This document shows, in pieces, positions 34,941 through 44,541 of a stretch of 64,000 nt of DNA (position 1 is the stretch's first letter; the number at the start of each line of letters is the position of its first letter). The DNA comes from Fermentimonas sp. (lineage in GTDB: Bacteria; Bacteroidota; Bacteroidia; Bacteroidales; Dysgonomonadaceae): the NCBI GenBank assembly GCA_015478775.1, contig JADMKP010000007.1:434001-498000 (forward strand). The letters are read 5' to 3'. The translations under genes were made by a program, and so were the position numbers. The notes under the pieces were generated by a model. That model saw only the letters and a program-made list of their open reading frames with translations. It made no database searches and was not told the DNA's origin.

Positions 34941-35459
34941 TTAGTTTTTTAATAACACCTCTTCAATAGCCTGCTTGAAAGCATCTTTAGGAAGAGCACC
35001 TTGCGCCATTTGCGGGTCTTCTCCCATTGGAACAAAAAGAATTGAAGGAATATTCCTTATACCAAACTCACCTGCTAGTTGCTGCTCAGCTTCGGTATCT
35101 ACTTTATAAATATAAATCTGACCTTCATATTCAGCAGCAAGCTCTTCAAGTATTGGAGCTATCATTTTACAAGGTCCACACCAATCGGCATAAAAATCTA
35201 TTATAGCCGGCTTATCACCTAAGTAAACCCATTTATCGGGAGTTTCTTCAAAATTGGCTACTTTTGTTAAAAATTCTGCTCTTGTTAAATTGATAGTTTT
35301 TTTAGTTGTAGTTGTAGTCATATTATTTTCAATTTTATTACTGTTTGTCTCAGTTGTGTTTGTATTATTGTTTTTATCTTGGTTACCACATGCAACCATT
35401 GAGAAGCTGAATGCCACTGCCACTAATAAGATCCCTTTTAATCGCATTTCATTAAACAT
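34941..35459 (-). CDS. Thioredoxin family lipoprotein
   Basis: A 172-residue thioredoxin with an N-terminal lipoprotein signal (GILLVAVAFSFSMVACGN; lipid-modified Cys ~24), a threonine/asparagine-rich linker, and a thioredoxin fold with the active site YADWCGPCKMIAP (~residue 90) and the cis-proline block IRNIPSILF. It is therefore probably periplasmic and membrane-anchored. Its start overlaps the end of the ArsR gene by 22 bases; an in-frame ATG at 35447 is an alternative start with a smaller overlap. Confidence 0.9.
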   Translation of the reverse strand: MFNEMRLKGILLVAVAFSFSMVACGNQDKNNNTNTTETNSNKIENNMTTTTTKKTINLTRAEFLTKVANFEETPDKWVYLGDKPAIIDFYADWCGPCKMIAPILEELAAEYEGQIYIYKVDTEAEQQLAGEFGIRNIPSILFVPMGEDPQMAQGALPKDAFKQAIEEVLLKN

Positions 35460-35770
35460 TTTAATACGTTTGTAATTCGTTTATCTTTGAGTGAATAATA
35501 ATTGTTCCTGCCATCTCTCCTGCAATGAAGTATACCTTTGGCACGCATATCTGTAAGATGATGGGAAAGTAACGATTGTTCACAATCTGCACCTTCACGC
35601 AATTGACTTACTGTCATTTCATAGCCTCTGGAAAGTTGCATAATTACACATAATCGAGTTTCATTTGCCAATGCTTTTAAGATGTATGCAGACTCTTCAA
35701 ACTGCTTGCGGTACATTTTGAGATTATCGGGCTCAATTATTTCGAGTTTTTCTAAAGTTTCTAATTTCAT
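35438..35770 (-). CDS. ArsR/SmtB family transcriptional regulator, cysteine-rich
   Basis: A 110-residue winged-helix repressor. The DNA-binding part is ALANETRLCVIMQL ... CEQSLLSHHLTDMRAKGILHCRRDGRNNYYSL. It has five cysteines (41, 63, 83, 105, 109). The pattern resembles the persulfide-sensing BigR/SqrR/YgaV side of the family more than the arsenic-sensing ELCVCDL type, which is absent. It is the first gene of the operon with thioredoxin and DUF302, and a matching operator lies 27 bases before its start. Confidence 0.88.
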   Translation of the reverse strand: MKLETLEKLEIIEPDNLKMYRKQFEESAYILKALANETRLCVIMQLSRGYEMTVSQLREGADCEQSLLSHHLTDMRAKGILHCRRDGRNNYYSLKDKRITNVLKCLMKCD

Positions 35771-35797
35771 TTTATTTATTCTATCTTCTTTTCAATA

Positions 35798-35815
35798 CAT
35801 GAACATATATTCATG
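35798..35815. promoter_or_regulatory. ArsR/SmtB-type operator
   Basis: CATGAACATATATTCATG is an 18-base palindrome with the ATGAA-n6-TTCAT core typical of ArsR/SmtB operators. It lies 27 bases upstream of the ArsR start codon, where bound repressor would block transcription of the operon. Confidence 0.78.
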
Positions 35816-35853
35816 CATTATTGTTCAATGAGATGTTGTTTTTTTATTTAGAC

Positions 35854-35887
35854 AGAGCAAAACCTTACTTTGCTCGTACCTTGCTCT
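35854..35887. repeat. Inverted repeat cluster GAGCAAA / TTTGCTC
   Basis: AGAGCAA (35854-35860), TTTGCTC (35869-35875) and TTGCTCT (35881-35887) can pair with one another. The site is between the end of the outer-membrane protein gene (35995) and the ArsR gene. It may be a weak terminator for the former, though no thymine run follows on the minus strand, or a second operator. Confidence 0.4.
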
Positions 35888-35994
35888 TATATAGTCCATA
35901 TGGGATTCGATAATAAAAGAACAAGATAAGGGTAATGACTGAGGGAATTAAGTATAATTTAAGAATGTATTAAGATTAACTTCAGAGTAATCTT

Positions 35995-36690
35995 TTACTT
36001 AGCTTTTATGTAGTAAGTGAGTTTGCCTTCAAATAAACGATGGGCAGAACGACCGAAATATGCATCTTGACTACGGCGACTTTCGAATACATTTCCCAAA
36101 CCAAAATAGTAACGACCTTCAAGGTCGAAATTTCCGATTCTGGTTTGCAATGTCATACCTAAGCCACCTACAATACCATAATCGAATCTGTTTAACTGAT
36201 CGAATGATCCATACTGAACACCAATGGGTGCCTCAGGATCGAGTGCTTGGCGAGCTTCTACTTCAGCGGCAAGTGCGCTACTCATATTCTGATTGTCACT
36301 TAATAAATAACTTATTTGCGGACCAACATTTATTATAAAACGTGCTTTATTTCCAAAGTATACATGGGTCATAAATGGAACTTCGATATAATTTAAATTT
36401 CTGTTGTATGAAAAACCCGATTCAGAATCATATTCTTCTTCCCAGCCCCGGCGCGAATAATTTGCCTCGATAATTAATCCAAGGTGATTTTGAGTGATAT
36501 ATTTTGCTGAAACACCACCAAAAAAGTCGATTTTTTGATTCTGTGGGATACTAGGGACAAAATCTACACTTGAAGCATAGGCTCCCCCACCAATTCCAAT
36601 ATAAAGTTCATTATTGAATACTTTTTTTTGAGCAAATGAACTATTGAAACTTAAGAATGAAATTATTAGAATTAAAATAAAATGTTTCAT
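35995..36690 (-). CDS. PorT-like outer membrane beta-barrel protein
   Basis: A 231-residue protein with a signal peptide (ending SSFAQ, ~residue 20) and alternating amphipathic strands typical of the Bacteroidetes outer-membrane beta-barrel family (PF13568): LYIGIGGGAYAS, LGLIIEANYSRRGW, YIEVPFMTHVYF, ARFIINVGPQISYLL, YGIVGGLGMTLQ. Its start overlaps the stop of the upstream LysM protein by four bases, so they probably act together at the envelope. Confidence 0.85.
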   Translation of the reverse strand: MKHFILILIISFLSFNSSFAQKKVFNNELYIGIGGGAYASSVDFVPSIPQNQKIDFFGGVSAKYITQNHLGLIIEANYSRRGWEEEYDSESGFSYNRNLNYIEVPFMTHVYFGNKARFIINVGPQISYLLSDNQNMSSALAAEVEARQALDPEAPIGVQYGSFDQLNRFDYGIVGGLGMTLQTRIGNFDLEGRYYFGLGNVFESRRSQDAYFGRSAHRLFEGKLTYYIKAK

Positions 36691-38696
36691 TTACTTATAT
36701 CCATTTTTGTAACTCTTCCGTTGGTATCGTAATTGATGAGATAGAGGCCGGTATTAAAGAATCCCCCCCAATTACTAAGTCGCTCAAAATTAAACGGAAA
36801 CTGAAGAGAATTGACTTTTACTCTATCTATATTCTTCTCGAAGTTAGCACCATATTGCTGTAATGCAGTTAAGAAAAACAGTCCGGTATCGTATCCCCAC
36901 ATTCCGTACCCGGGATTGGTATCTAAAAGATTTCTATCATACCATTTTTGGAATTCATCTTTAAAGACTTTAACATCATTGCTGTTTTGATTAACAAAAA
37001 AGGGCGAATAAATATATGTTCCAAAATGATGATAATCGTTTATAAGTCTATTGTATGTTTGCCATTCTGGATATCCGAAAAGACGAATTTGCATCTCTGA
37101 ATTTGTTTCCTGTAGTTCCTTCAGCTCATCAATAATTCTTGAAAGCGTATTCATATCTCCACTGGTTGGTATGATTATATTTTCACCCGTTGTTTTCAGC
37201 AACGAAAGAAGAGAGCTATCTAGGGTACTTGTATTACTGATGGTTTCGTAGTTGATATTATTGCTTCTTAAAGTGTTTTGAAGTTGAGAAATAAAATCCA
37301 TCTTATCGTTTTGTCCTCCACTCACAAAAATAATATTGGCGTTTCTGAAATTATTTATAAAAGCAGCTGATGCTTTATCAAGTTGGGACTTTGGAAGAGG
37401 ATTAACCTGAAAAATATTACCGTTATTAAGTATCTCACCATTACTTTGAGAAAATGGAACAACATATTTAATATTACGTTCTTTAGAGAAGTCAGACAAA
37501 ATTCTTATCTGAGCATCATTAACTCCCCCAATAATTAAATTAAGTGATTGTATTTCTAAAGTCTGTAATAAACTCTCTAGTTTTTTTGTATCATTTCCTT
37601 TCCCGATTTCGAAGACATACAACTCAAGATCTGCACCTCTGTTTTTCATTTCTTCAACAGCAAGTAAAAATCCTTCATAATACTCTTGCAACCTTAAGTG
37701 AGCACCTCCTGTTTCGTCTAATAAGGGCAGTAATAGTCCAATTTTGTTTAAACCTACACGTTCTGGACTAGGTCTCTGATTTAGCAGGCTATTTATATCA
37801 TTTTCTATACGCTCCGTGGTAACTTCGAGTGAGCTTCGTTTTACAGGAATTATTAATTCCATATTTGGTTTCAATCCTCCAGCTAACATAGGGTTTTCGT
37901 TGACAATTGCATTTACGTCTACGTTATATTTGCGAGAAATACTATAAAGAGTTTCGCCTCTGCTTACTTTATGTGTTATTTCTGTAGTTTGATTCTCATA
38001 GGGAGTAATTACCTGATAAGATTCAAAAAATGGCACTCGTATAGTTTTGCCTATCTGAAATGTTTCAACTGAGAGCCCTGGATTCGCTGTCAAAATATCC
38101 TCCGGTTTAAGAGAATAAGTTTTAGAAACAGAATATAAAGTCTCTTTAGGTAGAATTGTATGGTAACGATAATTTTCTTCTTTTACCTCACTTATTACTC
38201 TCCTTTGAGGAATTATCAATACCTCTCCAACTCCTATTCCTTCTTTAGATGATGGGTTTAATCGATATATATCATCAACAGAAGTATTATACATTTTTGA
38301 TATGCTATAAACTGTTTCTCCGCTTACAACAGTATGTTTGAAGTTAACATTTTGATCTACAGGACCCCCTTGATTAGGTGTGGGAGTGACTGCATTTAAT
38401 GGTACAAGGGGTGAAGAACTCATAACGTTTTCATTAGTTGCAACATTACCAGCAATGGGTATAAGTAACTCCTGACCATTTTTTAAACCTTGATTAGAAC
38501 CTGGGTTGCTCCTTATAATATCTGCAACAGAAACAGTAAATGTGCGCGATATAGCATATAATCCTTCTCCGGACTGCACTTTGTATTTGTAAAATGACTT
38601 ACCATCTACTGTAATTGTTTCGAACGGCAATGTTTGCGCTTCTATGTTACTAAGTAATAGAAAAAACAATATCACAAACGAAAATATCTTACTCAT
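36687..38696 (-). CDS. LysM repeat protein fused to a periplasmic-binding-protein-like domain
   Basis: A ~669-residue exported protein. After a signal peptide (ending NIEAQ) come four LysM domains at about residues 36-80, 120-165, 180-225 and 245-290, marked by YKVQSGEGLYAISR, HTVVSGETVYSISK, HTILPKETLYSVSK and HKVSRGETLYSISR. From ~315 onward the chain resembles a type 1 periplasmic binding fold (KIGLLLPLLDETGG, LIIGGVNDAQIRILSDFS, YKYSP-like repeats), as in LpoA-like activators. It may sense or organise peptidoglycan. I chose the ATG at 38696, which starts the hydrophobic signal; a longer frame begins at 38714. Confidence 0.85.
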   Translation of the reverse strand: MSKIFSFVILFFLLLSNIEAQTLPFETITVDGKSFYKYKVQSGEGLYAISRTFTVSVADIIRSNPGSNQGLKNGQELLIPIAGNVATNENVMSSSPLVPLNAVTPTPNQGGPVDQNVNFKHTVVSGETVYSISKMYNTSVDDIYRLNPSSKEGIGVGEVLIIPQRRVISEVKEENYRYHTILPKETLYSVSKTYSLKPEDILTANPGLSVETFQIGKTIRVPFFESYQVITPYENQTTEITHKVSRGETLYSISRKYNVDVNAIVNENPMLAGGLKPNMELIIPVKRSSLEVTTERIENDINSLLNQRPSPERVGLNKIGLLLPLLDETGGAHLRLQEYYEGFLLAVEEMKNRGADLELYVFEIGKGNDTKKLESLLQTLEIQSLNLIIGGVNDAQIRILSDFSKERNIKYVVPFSQSNGEILNNGNIFQVNPLPKSQLDKASAAFINNFRNANIIFVSGGQNDKMDFISQLQNTLRSNNINYETISNTSTLDSSLLSLLKTTGENIIIPTSGDMNTLSRIIDELKELQETNSEMQIRLFGYPEWQTYNRLINDYHHFGTYIYSPFFVNQNSNDVKVFKDEFQKWYDRNLLDTNPGYGMWGYDTGLFFLTALQQYGANFEKNIDRVKVNSLQFPFNFERLSNWGGFFNTGLYLINYDTNGRVTKMDISK

Positions 38697-38759
38697 TAAT
38701 TGGGAGTTGACCATGTTTAATTATATTTATAAGAACTGATCTATACAATTTTTAACGCA

Positions 38760-38767
38760 CAAAATTA
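38760..38767 (-). promoter_or_regulatory. Candidate -7 promoter element for the LysM-barrel operon
   Basis: The minus strand reads TAATTTTG, an exact match, about 64 bases before the chosen start. Confidence 0.45.
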
Positions 38768-38902
38768 GCAATATTATTTACAATTATGTTGTTAGATATT
38801 GTATCTTAATTACTGTTTGACAGTATTTAGAACAATTTAAACACAATTATGGTTCTATTTAGAGTTTACTGGATATAGTTTCATGTCGCTGGTGAACTGT
38901 TT

Positions 38903-40438
38903 TTAAAACGGCAACGGGTCTTTATTGTTTGATAAGAAATCTGACGAGACAGAAGATGTATCTACATTAAAATCAGAAGATTTACTGTTTTTATTCATTT
39001 TAGATGGCATTTCAACATAATTGCGACCAACTGCAAACTCATCAATGTTTTGGAATCTTGCATATTCATTATCAAATTTCATATGCGCAATGCCGGTGGG
39101 ACCATTACGATGTTTAGCTATAATAATTTCTGCAATTCCCACCAAAGAATTTCCATTTTCATCCTCAGTAATTCTATAATATTCAGGTCGGTGAATAAAG
39201 CATACAATGTCAGCATCTTGCTCAATTGCACCCGATTCACGAAGGTCTGACAGTTGGGGGCGCTTACCTTCGTTACCAACACGACTTTCTACTCCACGAT
39301 TTAACTGAGATAATGCAATGATTGGAATATTAAGTTCTTTTGCCAAACCTTTAAGAGAACGAGAAATCATACTTACTTCCTGTTCGCGGCTTCCAAAACT
39401 CATGCCACTGGCATTCATTAATTGAAGGTAGTCGATAATGAGAGCTTTTACATGATGCTCTCTTACCAGTCGCCTGGCTTTTGTTCTAAGTTCAAATACC
39501 GACAAACTAGGCGTGTCATCTATATAGATGGGTGAATTGTATAGTAACTTATGATTTTTGTCGAGACGCTCCCATTCATCATCCGACAGGCGACCGCTCT
39601 TTATGCTCTCTCCTTTTATCTGACAAACATTTACAATTAACCGGTTTACCAACTGCACATTGGACATCTCGAGAGAAAAAATTGCAATTGGCTGCTCAAA
39701 ATCCAGGGCTATATTCTTAGCCATAGAGAGTACTAATGCCGTTTTACCCATGGCAGGCCTTGCAGCAATAATAATTAAGTCAGATTTTTGCCATCCCGAA
39801 GTTAGAACATCTAACTCTTTAAAACCGGTAGGAAGACCACTCATCCCGTCTTTCCGGTTTGCAGCAATCTGTATATTTTCTAGCGCCTCTTTAATAACAG
39901 GGTTGATTTGGATAACATCTTTCTTGACATTTCGTTGTGAAATTTCAAAAAGCTTACCCTCTGTTTCTTGCATTAAGTCATCTACATCAACCGTTTCATC
40001 AAATGCGTTTTGGGATATTTCCGACGAGAATGATATCAATTCACGAGCAAGATATTTCTGTGCAATGATACGCGAATGGTATTCTATATGAGCAGCTGAG
40101 GCAACTTTTTCTGACAGCTCGGCTATATACAAAGCACCACCAGCGGGCTCCAGTTCTCCTCTACGTTTAAGTTCTTCAACAACAGTGAGCACGTCTACAG
40201 GCTTTTGCTGCATAGATAATCCTTGAATAGCACCATACACCAGTTGATGAGCTGGATCGTAAAAACTCTCGGGTTTTAATATCTCACCAACAATTGAATA
40301 AGCATCTTTTTCTAGCATCAAGGCGCCTAAAACAGCCTCTTCCAGTTCTCTTGCCTGAGGTGGCAATTTTCCTATTTCGGGTGCTGTAACAGTTTTCTCT
40401 ACAACTTTTACTGAAGATTTTCTTCTCTGTTTCTCCAT
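38903..40438 (-). CDS. dnaB: Replicative DNA helicase DnaB
   Basis: A 511-residue hexameric helicase. The N-terminal DnaB domain begins at PPQARELEEAVLGALMLE. The RecA-like motor has Walker A ARPAMGKTAL (~residue 226), Walker B ALIIDYLQLM (~residue 334) and the SQLNRGVESR block. The C-terminus is a non-conserved serine/asparagine-rich tail. No intein is inserted. Confidence 0.96.
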   Translation of the reverse strand: MEKQRRKSSVKVVEKTVTAPEIGKLPPQARELEEAVLGALMLEKDAYSIVGEILKPESFYDPAHQLVYGAIQGLSMQQKPVDVLTVVEELKRRGELEPAGGALYIAELSEKVASAAHIEYHSRIIAQKYLARELISFSSEISQNAFDETVDVDDLMQETEGKLFEISQRNVKKDVIQINPVIKEALENIQIAANRKDGMSGLPTGFKELDVLTSGWQKSDLIIIAARPAMGKTALVLSMAKNIALDFEQPIAIFSLEMSNVQLVNRLIVNVCQIKGESIKSGRLSDDEWERLDKNHKLLYNSPIYIDDTPSLSVFELRTKARRLVREHHVKALIIDYLQLMNASGMSFGSREQEVSMISRSLKGLAKELNIPIIALSQLNRGVESRVGNEGKRPQLSDLRESGAIEQDADIVCFIHRPEYYRITEDENGNSLVGIAEIIIAKHRNGPTGIAHMKFDNEYARFQNIDEFAVGRNYVEMPSKMNKNSKSSDFNVDTSSVSSDFLSNNKDPLPF

Positions 40439-40748
40439 TTATTTACTTTTTATCATTAATGTCTGTAAAGTTAGACAGTAATTTACTTGTATGATCAATT
40501 TTATGAATGATAGTTACCCAAAAGTTATGAACAAAGATGTTGAAAACTTTTTCTTCTACCTAATTCAATTAGTTTACGTTGCTAATTACACGAATTTAAA
40601 TTACCTTTAATGCAATAAATAATATACATGAAACATTAGCAAAAAAAGAAGTAATTTTTGAATATAATCTTTTAAATTAAAAATAACAGGTAGGTATTTA
40701 AAATAGAGAATCAGTATGATTTAAAAACTAAACATTTAAATTTTTTTT
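40439..40748. other. Divergent intergenic region dnaB / katA
   Basis: These 310 AT-rich bases hold no gene. On the minus strand a seven-of-eight -7 match (TATCTTTG-like, CATCTTTG at 40539-40532) could serve dnaB. On the plus strand TAATTTTTG (40652-40660) is one base too long for the -7 consensus and could serve katA. I see no clear OxyR-type or other operator. Confidence 0.5.
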
Positions 40749-42257
40749 ATGAACGCAGAAGAAATTAAAAAGCAGAAAGACAAAAAGAACCAACAGAAAT
40801 TAACTACTGTTGCCGGTGCACCGGTAGGTAATAATCAGGATTCTATGACAGCCGGACCTCGTGGACCAATGATGCTCCAGGATGTTTGGTTTTTAGAAAA
40901 ACTTGCTCACTTCGATCGTGAAGTAATTCCTGAAAGACGAATGCATGCAAAAGGTTCGGGCGCATTCGGTACGTTTAGGGTAACGCACGATATTACCCAG
41001 TATTCTAAAGCGAAAGTATTCTCCGAAATTGGTAAAGCAACAGATATGTTCATACGCTTTTCAACTGTTGCCGGAGAAAGAGGTGCTGCAGATGCCGAGC
41101 GTGATATTCGTGGTTTTGCAATGAAATTTTACACCGAAGAGGGCAATTGGGATCTTGTAGGCAATAATACACCTGTATTCTTTTTCCGCGATCCATTGAA
41201 ATTTCCCGATCTCAATCATGCTGTTAAACGTGATCCGCATACTAATTTACGTAGCCCCAATAACAACTGGGATTTCTGGTCGAATCTGCCTGAAGCGCTT
41301 CATCAGGTAACTATAACTATGAGTGATAGGGGAATTCCTCGTAGCTATAGAAATATGCATGGATTCGGAAGTCATACATACAGCTTTATTAACGCCGACA
41401 ATAAAAGGCATTGGGTTAAATTTCATTTTGTAACACAACAAGGTATTGAAAACCTAACAGATGCTGAAGCAACTGAGCTTGTTGGACATGATAGAGAAAG
41501 TCACCAACGCGACCTTTTTGAGGCAATTGGAAACGGGAACTTCCCAAAATGGAAAATGTATATTCAAGTTATGACTGAAGAGCAAGCTTATAATATGCCA
41601 TATAATCCTTTTGACTTGACAAAAGTTTGGTACAAAGGCGATTTCCCTCTGATTCCTGTTGGAGAGTTTGAATTGAACCGTAACCCGGATAATTATTTCC
41701 AGGATGTAGAACAAGCAGCTTTTAATCCCGCTAATGTGGTTCCGGGAATTGGTTTTTCACCTGACAGGATGCTACAGGGCAGACTTTTTTCGTATGGCGA
41801 CGCACAGCGCTATCGACTTGGGGTAAATCATCATCAAATTCCTGTAAACCATCCAAAAGGTGTTACTGATGTTAGATATAATTCATACCATCGCGACGGT
41901 CATATGAGAACAGATGGTAATCATGGCGCCACACTTCATTATGAACCCAACAGTTATAGTGTTTGGAGTGAACAACTAGAACATAATGAACTTGTTGAGA
42001 AAGCTGATGGTGATATTAAACGTTGGGATTTTAGAGAAGATGACAACAATTATTACGAGCAACCTGGCAAATTATTCAGATTAATGGATCATGAAGCTCA
42101 ACAACGTTTGTTTGGTAATACAGCACGCAATATGGGTGACAGTGATGTAATAATAAAAATTCGTCACATTGGAAACTGTTATAAAGCTGATCCGGCATAT
42201 GGAAGAGGTGTAGCTGATGCTCTAGGTATATCTTATGAACAGGCTGGTATAGAATAA
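40749..42257 (+). CDS. katA: Catalase (small-subunit, heme)
   Basis: A 502-residue monofunctional heme catalase that breaks down hydrogen peroxide. The active-site block [20 protein letters not shown] contains the catalytic histidine (~residue 60), the asparagine lies in the later [11 protein letters not shown] region, and the proximal tyrosine is in [14 protein letters not shown] (~residue 345). Length fits clade 3. It is a single gene with its own terminator. Confidence 0.96.
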   Translation: MNAEEIKKQKDKKNQQKLTTVAGAPVGNNQDSMTAGPRGPMMLQDVWFLEKLAHFDREVIPERRMHAKGSGAFGTFRVTHDITQYSKAKVFSEIGKATDMFIRFSTVAGERGAADAERDIRGFAMKFYTEEGNWDLVGNNTPVFFFRDPLKFPDLNHAVKRDPHTNLRSPNNNWDFWSNLPEALHQVTITMSDRGIPRSYRNMHGFGSHTYSFINADNKRHWVKFHFVTQQGIENLTDAEATELVGHDRESHQRDLFEAIGNGNFPKWKMYIQVMTEEQAYNMPYNPFDLTKVWYKGDFPLIPVGEFELNRNPDNYFQDVEQAAFNPANVVPGIGFSPDRMLQGRLFSYGDAQRYRLGVNHHQIPVNHPKGVTDVRYNSYHRDGHMRTDGNHGATLHYEPNSYSVWSEQLEHNELVEKADGDIKRWDFREDDNNYYEQPGKLFRLMDHEAQQRLFGNTARNMGDSDVIIKIRHIGNCYKADPAYGRGVADALGISYEQAGIE

Positions 42258-42279
42258 GTTTTAAATTATTGCACTTACT

Positions 42280-42307
42280 AAAGGGGAGGAAACATTTTCT
42301 CCCCTTT
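42280..42307 (+). terminator. Terminator after katA
   Basis: AAAGGGGAG (42280-42288) pairs with CTCCCCTTT (42299-42307), followed by thymine. Confidence 0.85.
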
Positions 42308-42387
42308 TATGTTATAACTGTTCATAAAACAATTTAATCTCACTTAATTGCATCTGCCTGAATGATCGGGTAGATTTGCTTTTTTAT

Positions 42388-42395
42388 TATCTTTG
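42388..42395 (+). promoter_or_regulatory. Candidate -7 promoter element for dsbD
   Basis: TATCTTTG is an exact match, 38 bases before the start; TAGATTTG (42371-42378) just upstream also fits the consensus. Confidence 0.5.
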
Positions 42396-42425
42396 AAACT
42401 TATTTGATTACAAAAGAGTAGCGAC

Positions 42426-44459
42426 ATGAACAAAAAAATATTTTTATCAATTCTATCTCTGGTTTTGCTGGCAACTTTATCACTTTTTTCTCAGGAACCA
42501 ATCTCATGGAATTTCTCGATAGAGGATGCTGGCAAAGGAGAAGTTGACATAGTAGCAAAAGCAACTGTAGACCAGGGTTGGTATATGTATGATACTGACA
42601 TACCAGATGGGGGTCCAAACCCCACTATGATTGAATTTGATAAGATTTCAGGTGGGGAATTAGTAGGCAAATTTAAGGCGTCAGATAAAAAGGCAATTGT
42701 TAAATTTGACGAGATATTCCAGATGGAGATTGGCTCCTTCACAAATTCAGTTACTTTTAAACAGCGTGTTAGGATTACTGATAAAGCCAACTTCTCTGCT
42801 GTTGGTAATGTGAGAGCACAAGCATGTAATGATGCTACTTGTACTCCTCCTTTACCAGTTGATTTTGAATTTGGGGCTAATAGTCTCCCTGCAACTGTTA
42901 CAGTTTCTAGTAATACTGATATCTCTGCAAATACTGAAAACAATGCCCCTGTAGAAGGAACCAACCAGTCACCTGCGGAAGTTGATAATGCAGCAGTTGC
43001 AGCTTACAACTTACAACTTGTTGATAGTGATATATTGTGGACCCCTGTAATTGGTGAATTACAAGCTTTAAGTGATGGTGACGATCTAGCTGATGCTTCT
43101 CTCATTGATATCTTTTTAAAAGGACTTTTATGGGGATTTGCTGCATTACTTACTCCTTGTGTATGGCCGATGATTCCTATTACAGTAAGTTTCTTTTTAA
43201 ATAGAAATAAGAAGAGTCGTAAAAAAGCAATAAAGGATGCCAGCGTTTACGGCATGTCTATTATAGTAATATATGTAACTCTTGGACTAATTATTACTGC
43301 AATATTTGGAGCAAGCGCGCTCAATAACCTGGCAACGAGTCCTGTTTTTAATCTGATTTTCTTTGCACTACTTATAACCTTTGCATTTTCATTTATGGGT
43401 GCATTTGAACTGGTTCTGCCGGCTTCTTGGACAAACAAAATGGACAGTAAGGTGGATAGCTCCAAAGGTTGGTTAAGCTTGTTTTTTATGGCTTTTACTC
43501 TTGCATTGGTTTCATTTTCATGCACAGGTCCTATTATAGGATGGTTGCTTGTTGATGCCGCCACTCATGGTAATTTCCTTGCACCAACTATGGGTATGTT
43601 TGGTTTTGCTTTGGCGTTATCAATACCGTTCACTCTGTTTGCTATTTTCCCATCATGGCTAAAAACTCTTCCAAAATCAGGTAGTTGGCTCAACTCTGTA
43701 AAAGTTGTACTTGGGTTTATTGTGTTAGCTGTATCACTTAAATTCTTATCGGTGGCCGACCTATCAAGTGGTTGGGGCTTGCTAGATCGCGACATATTTA
43801 TATCACTTTGGATTGTGTTATTTGTCTTACTTGGTATTTATTTATTAGGCAAGATTAGGCTTAAAAGTGACAGTGAGTTAAAGCATGTATCGTTGCCACG
43901 ATTATTTTTAGCAATGATTTCATTTACATTTGCAATATATATGATACCCGGATTATGGGGTGCTCCTTTAAAACCGCTCAGTTCTATAATACCACCTTTG
44001 TCTACTCAGGACTTTAAGTTAATTGATAATTCAATGGAGCTTGTGTTTGATGATTTTGAAACAGGCATGGCATATGCTGCACAAACTGGGAGACCTGTGC
44101 TTCTGGAATTTGGCGGTCACGGATGTGTAAATTGCCACAAGATGGATGCCACTGTTTTAGCTGACGAAAGGGTTAAAAATCTTATTGAGGATGAGTTTGT
44201 CTTTATTGTTCTTATGGTAGATGAGAGGACAAAACTTCCACAAATGATTGAGGTAGAAGAGGGAGGCAGAAACTCTAGACTTAGAACTATTGGAGACAAA
44301 TGGAGTTATCTGCAACGTCATAAATTTGGAACGCAGTCACAACCATTTTACGTCGTTCTTGATCATCAAGGAAAACCTCTTTCTCCATCACATGCTTACG
44401 ATGAAAGTGTTGATAATTACATCGAGTTTCTGCAGATAGGTCTGAGAAATTTCAAATAA
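42426..44459 (+). CDS. dsbD: Thiol:disulfide interchange protein DsbD-like
   Basis: A 677-residue three-part protein. After a signal peptide comes the N-terminal DsbD alpha-like domain (ISWNFSIEDAGKGEVDIV, CNDATCTPP with its redox cysteines, ~residue 140). A central membrane domain of about eight helices has cysteines in TPCVWPMIPITVSFF and SFSCTGPIIGW. A C-terminal thioredoxin-like domain carries GGHGCVNCHKM (CxxC, ~residue 562). It passes electrons from cytoplasmic thioredoxin to periplasmic partners. The complete set of six cysteines is present. Confidence 0.93.
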   Translation: MNKKIFLSILSLVLLATLSLFSQEPISWNFSIEDAGKGEVDIVAKATVDQGWYMYDTDIPDGGPNPTMIEFDKISGGELVGKFKASDKKAIVKFDEIFQMEIGSFTNSVTFKQRVRITDKANFSAVGNVRAQACNDATCTPPLPVDFEFGANSLPATVTVSSNTDISANTENNAPVEGTNQSPAEVDNAAVAAYNLQLVDSDILWTPVIGELQALSDGDDLADASLIDIFLKGLLWGFAALLTPCVWPMIPITVSFFLNRNKKSRKKAIKDASVYGMSIIVIYVTLGLIITAIFGASALNNLATSPVFNLIFFALLITFAFSFMGAFELVLPASWTNKMDSKVDSSKGWLSLFFMAFTLALVSFSCTGPIIGWLLVDAATHGNFLAPTMGMFGFALALSIPFTLFAIFPSWLKTLPKSGSWLNSVKVVLGFIVLAVSLKFLSVADLSSGWGLLDRDIFISLWIVLFVLLGIYLLGKIRLKSDSELKHVSLPRLFLAMISFTFAIYMIPGLWGAPLKPLSSIIPPLSTQDFKLIDNSMELVFDDFETGMAYAAQTGRPVLLEFGGHGCVNCHKMDATVLADERVKNLIEDEFVFIVLMVDERTKLPQMIEVEEGGRNSRLRTIGDKWSYLQRHKFGTQSQPFYVVLDHQGKPLSPSHAYDESVDNYIEFLQIGLRNFK

Positions 44460-44541
44460 TAATAAATACTTTGTGAGAGACTGCTATTTGTCGTCTCAAA
44501 TACCTTTTATTTAATTCAACATTAATATTTAATTATTAGAG

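Noticed and set aside
39660..40091. 143-codon plus-strand frame inside dnaB, with similar long antisense frames in pta (20919-21350) and dsbD (42491-42964)
   Set aside because: They lie opposite well-conserved genes, have no recognisable motifs, and their composition follows the real genes' codon pattern.
44467..44510. Possible terminator after dsbD (GAGAGAC with GTCGTCTC)
   Set aside because: The stem needs a bulge and mismatches and has only a short T-run, so support is too weak.
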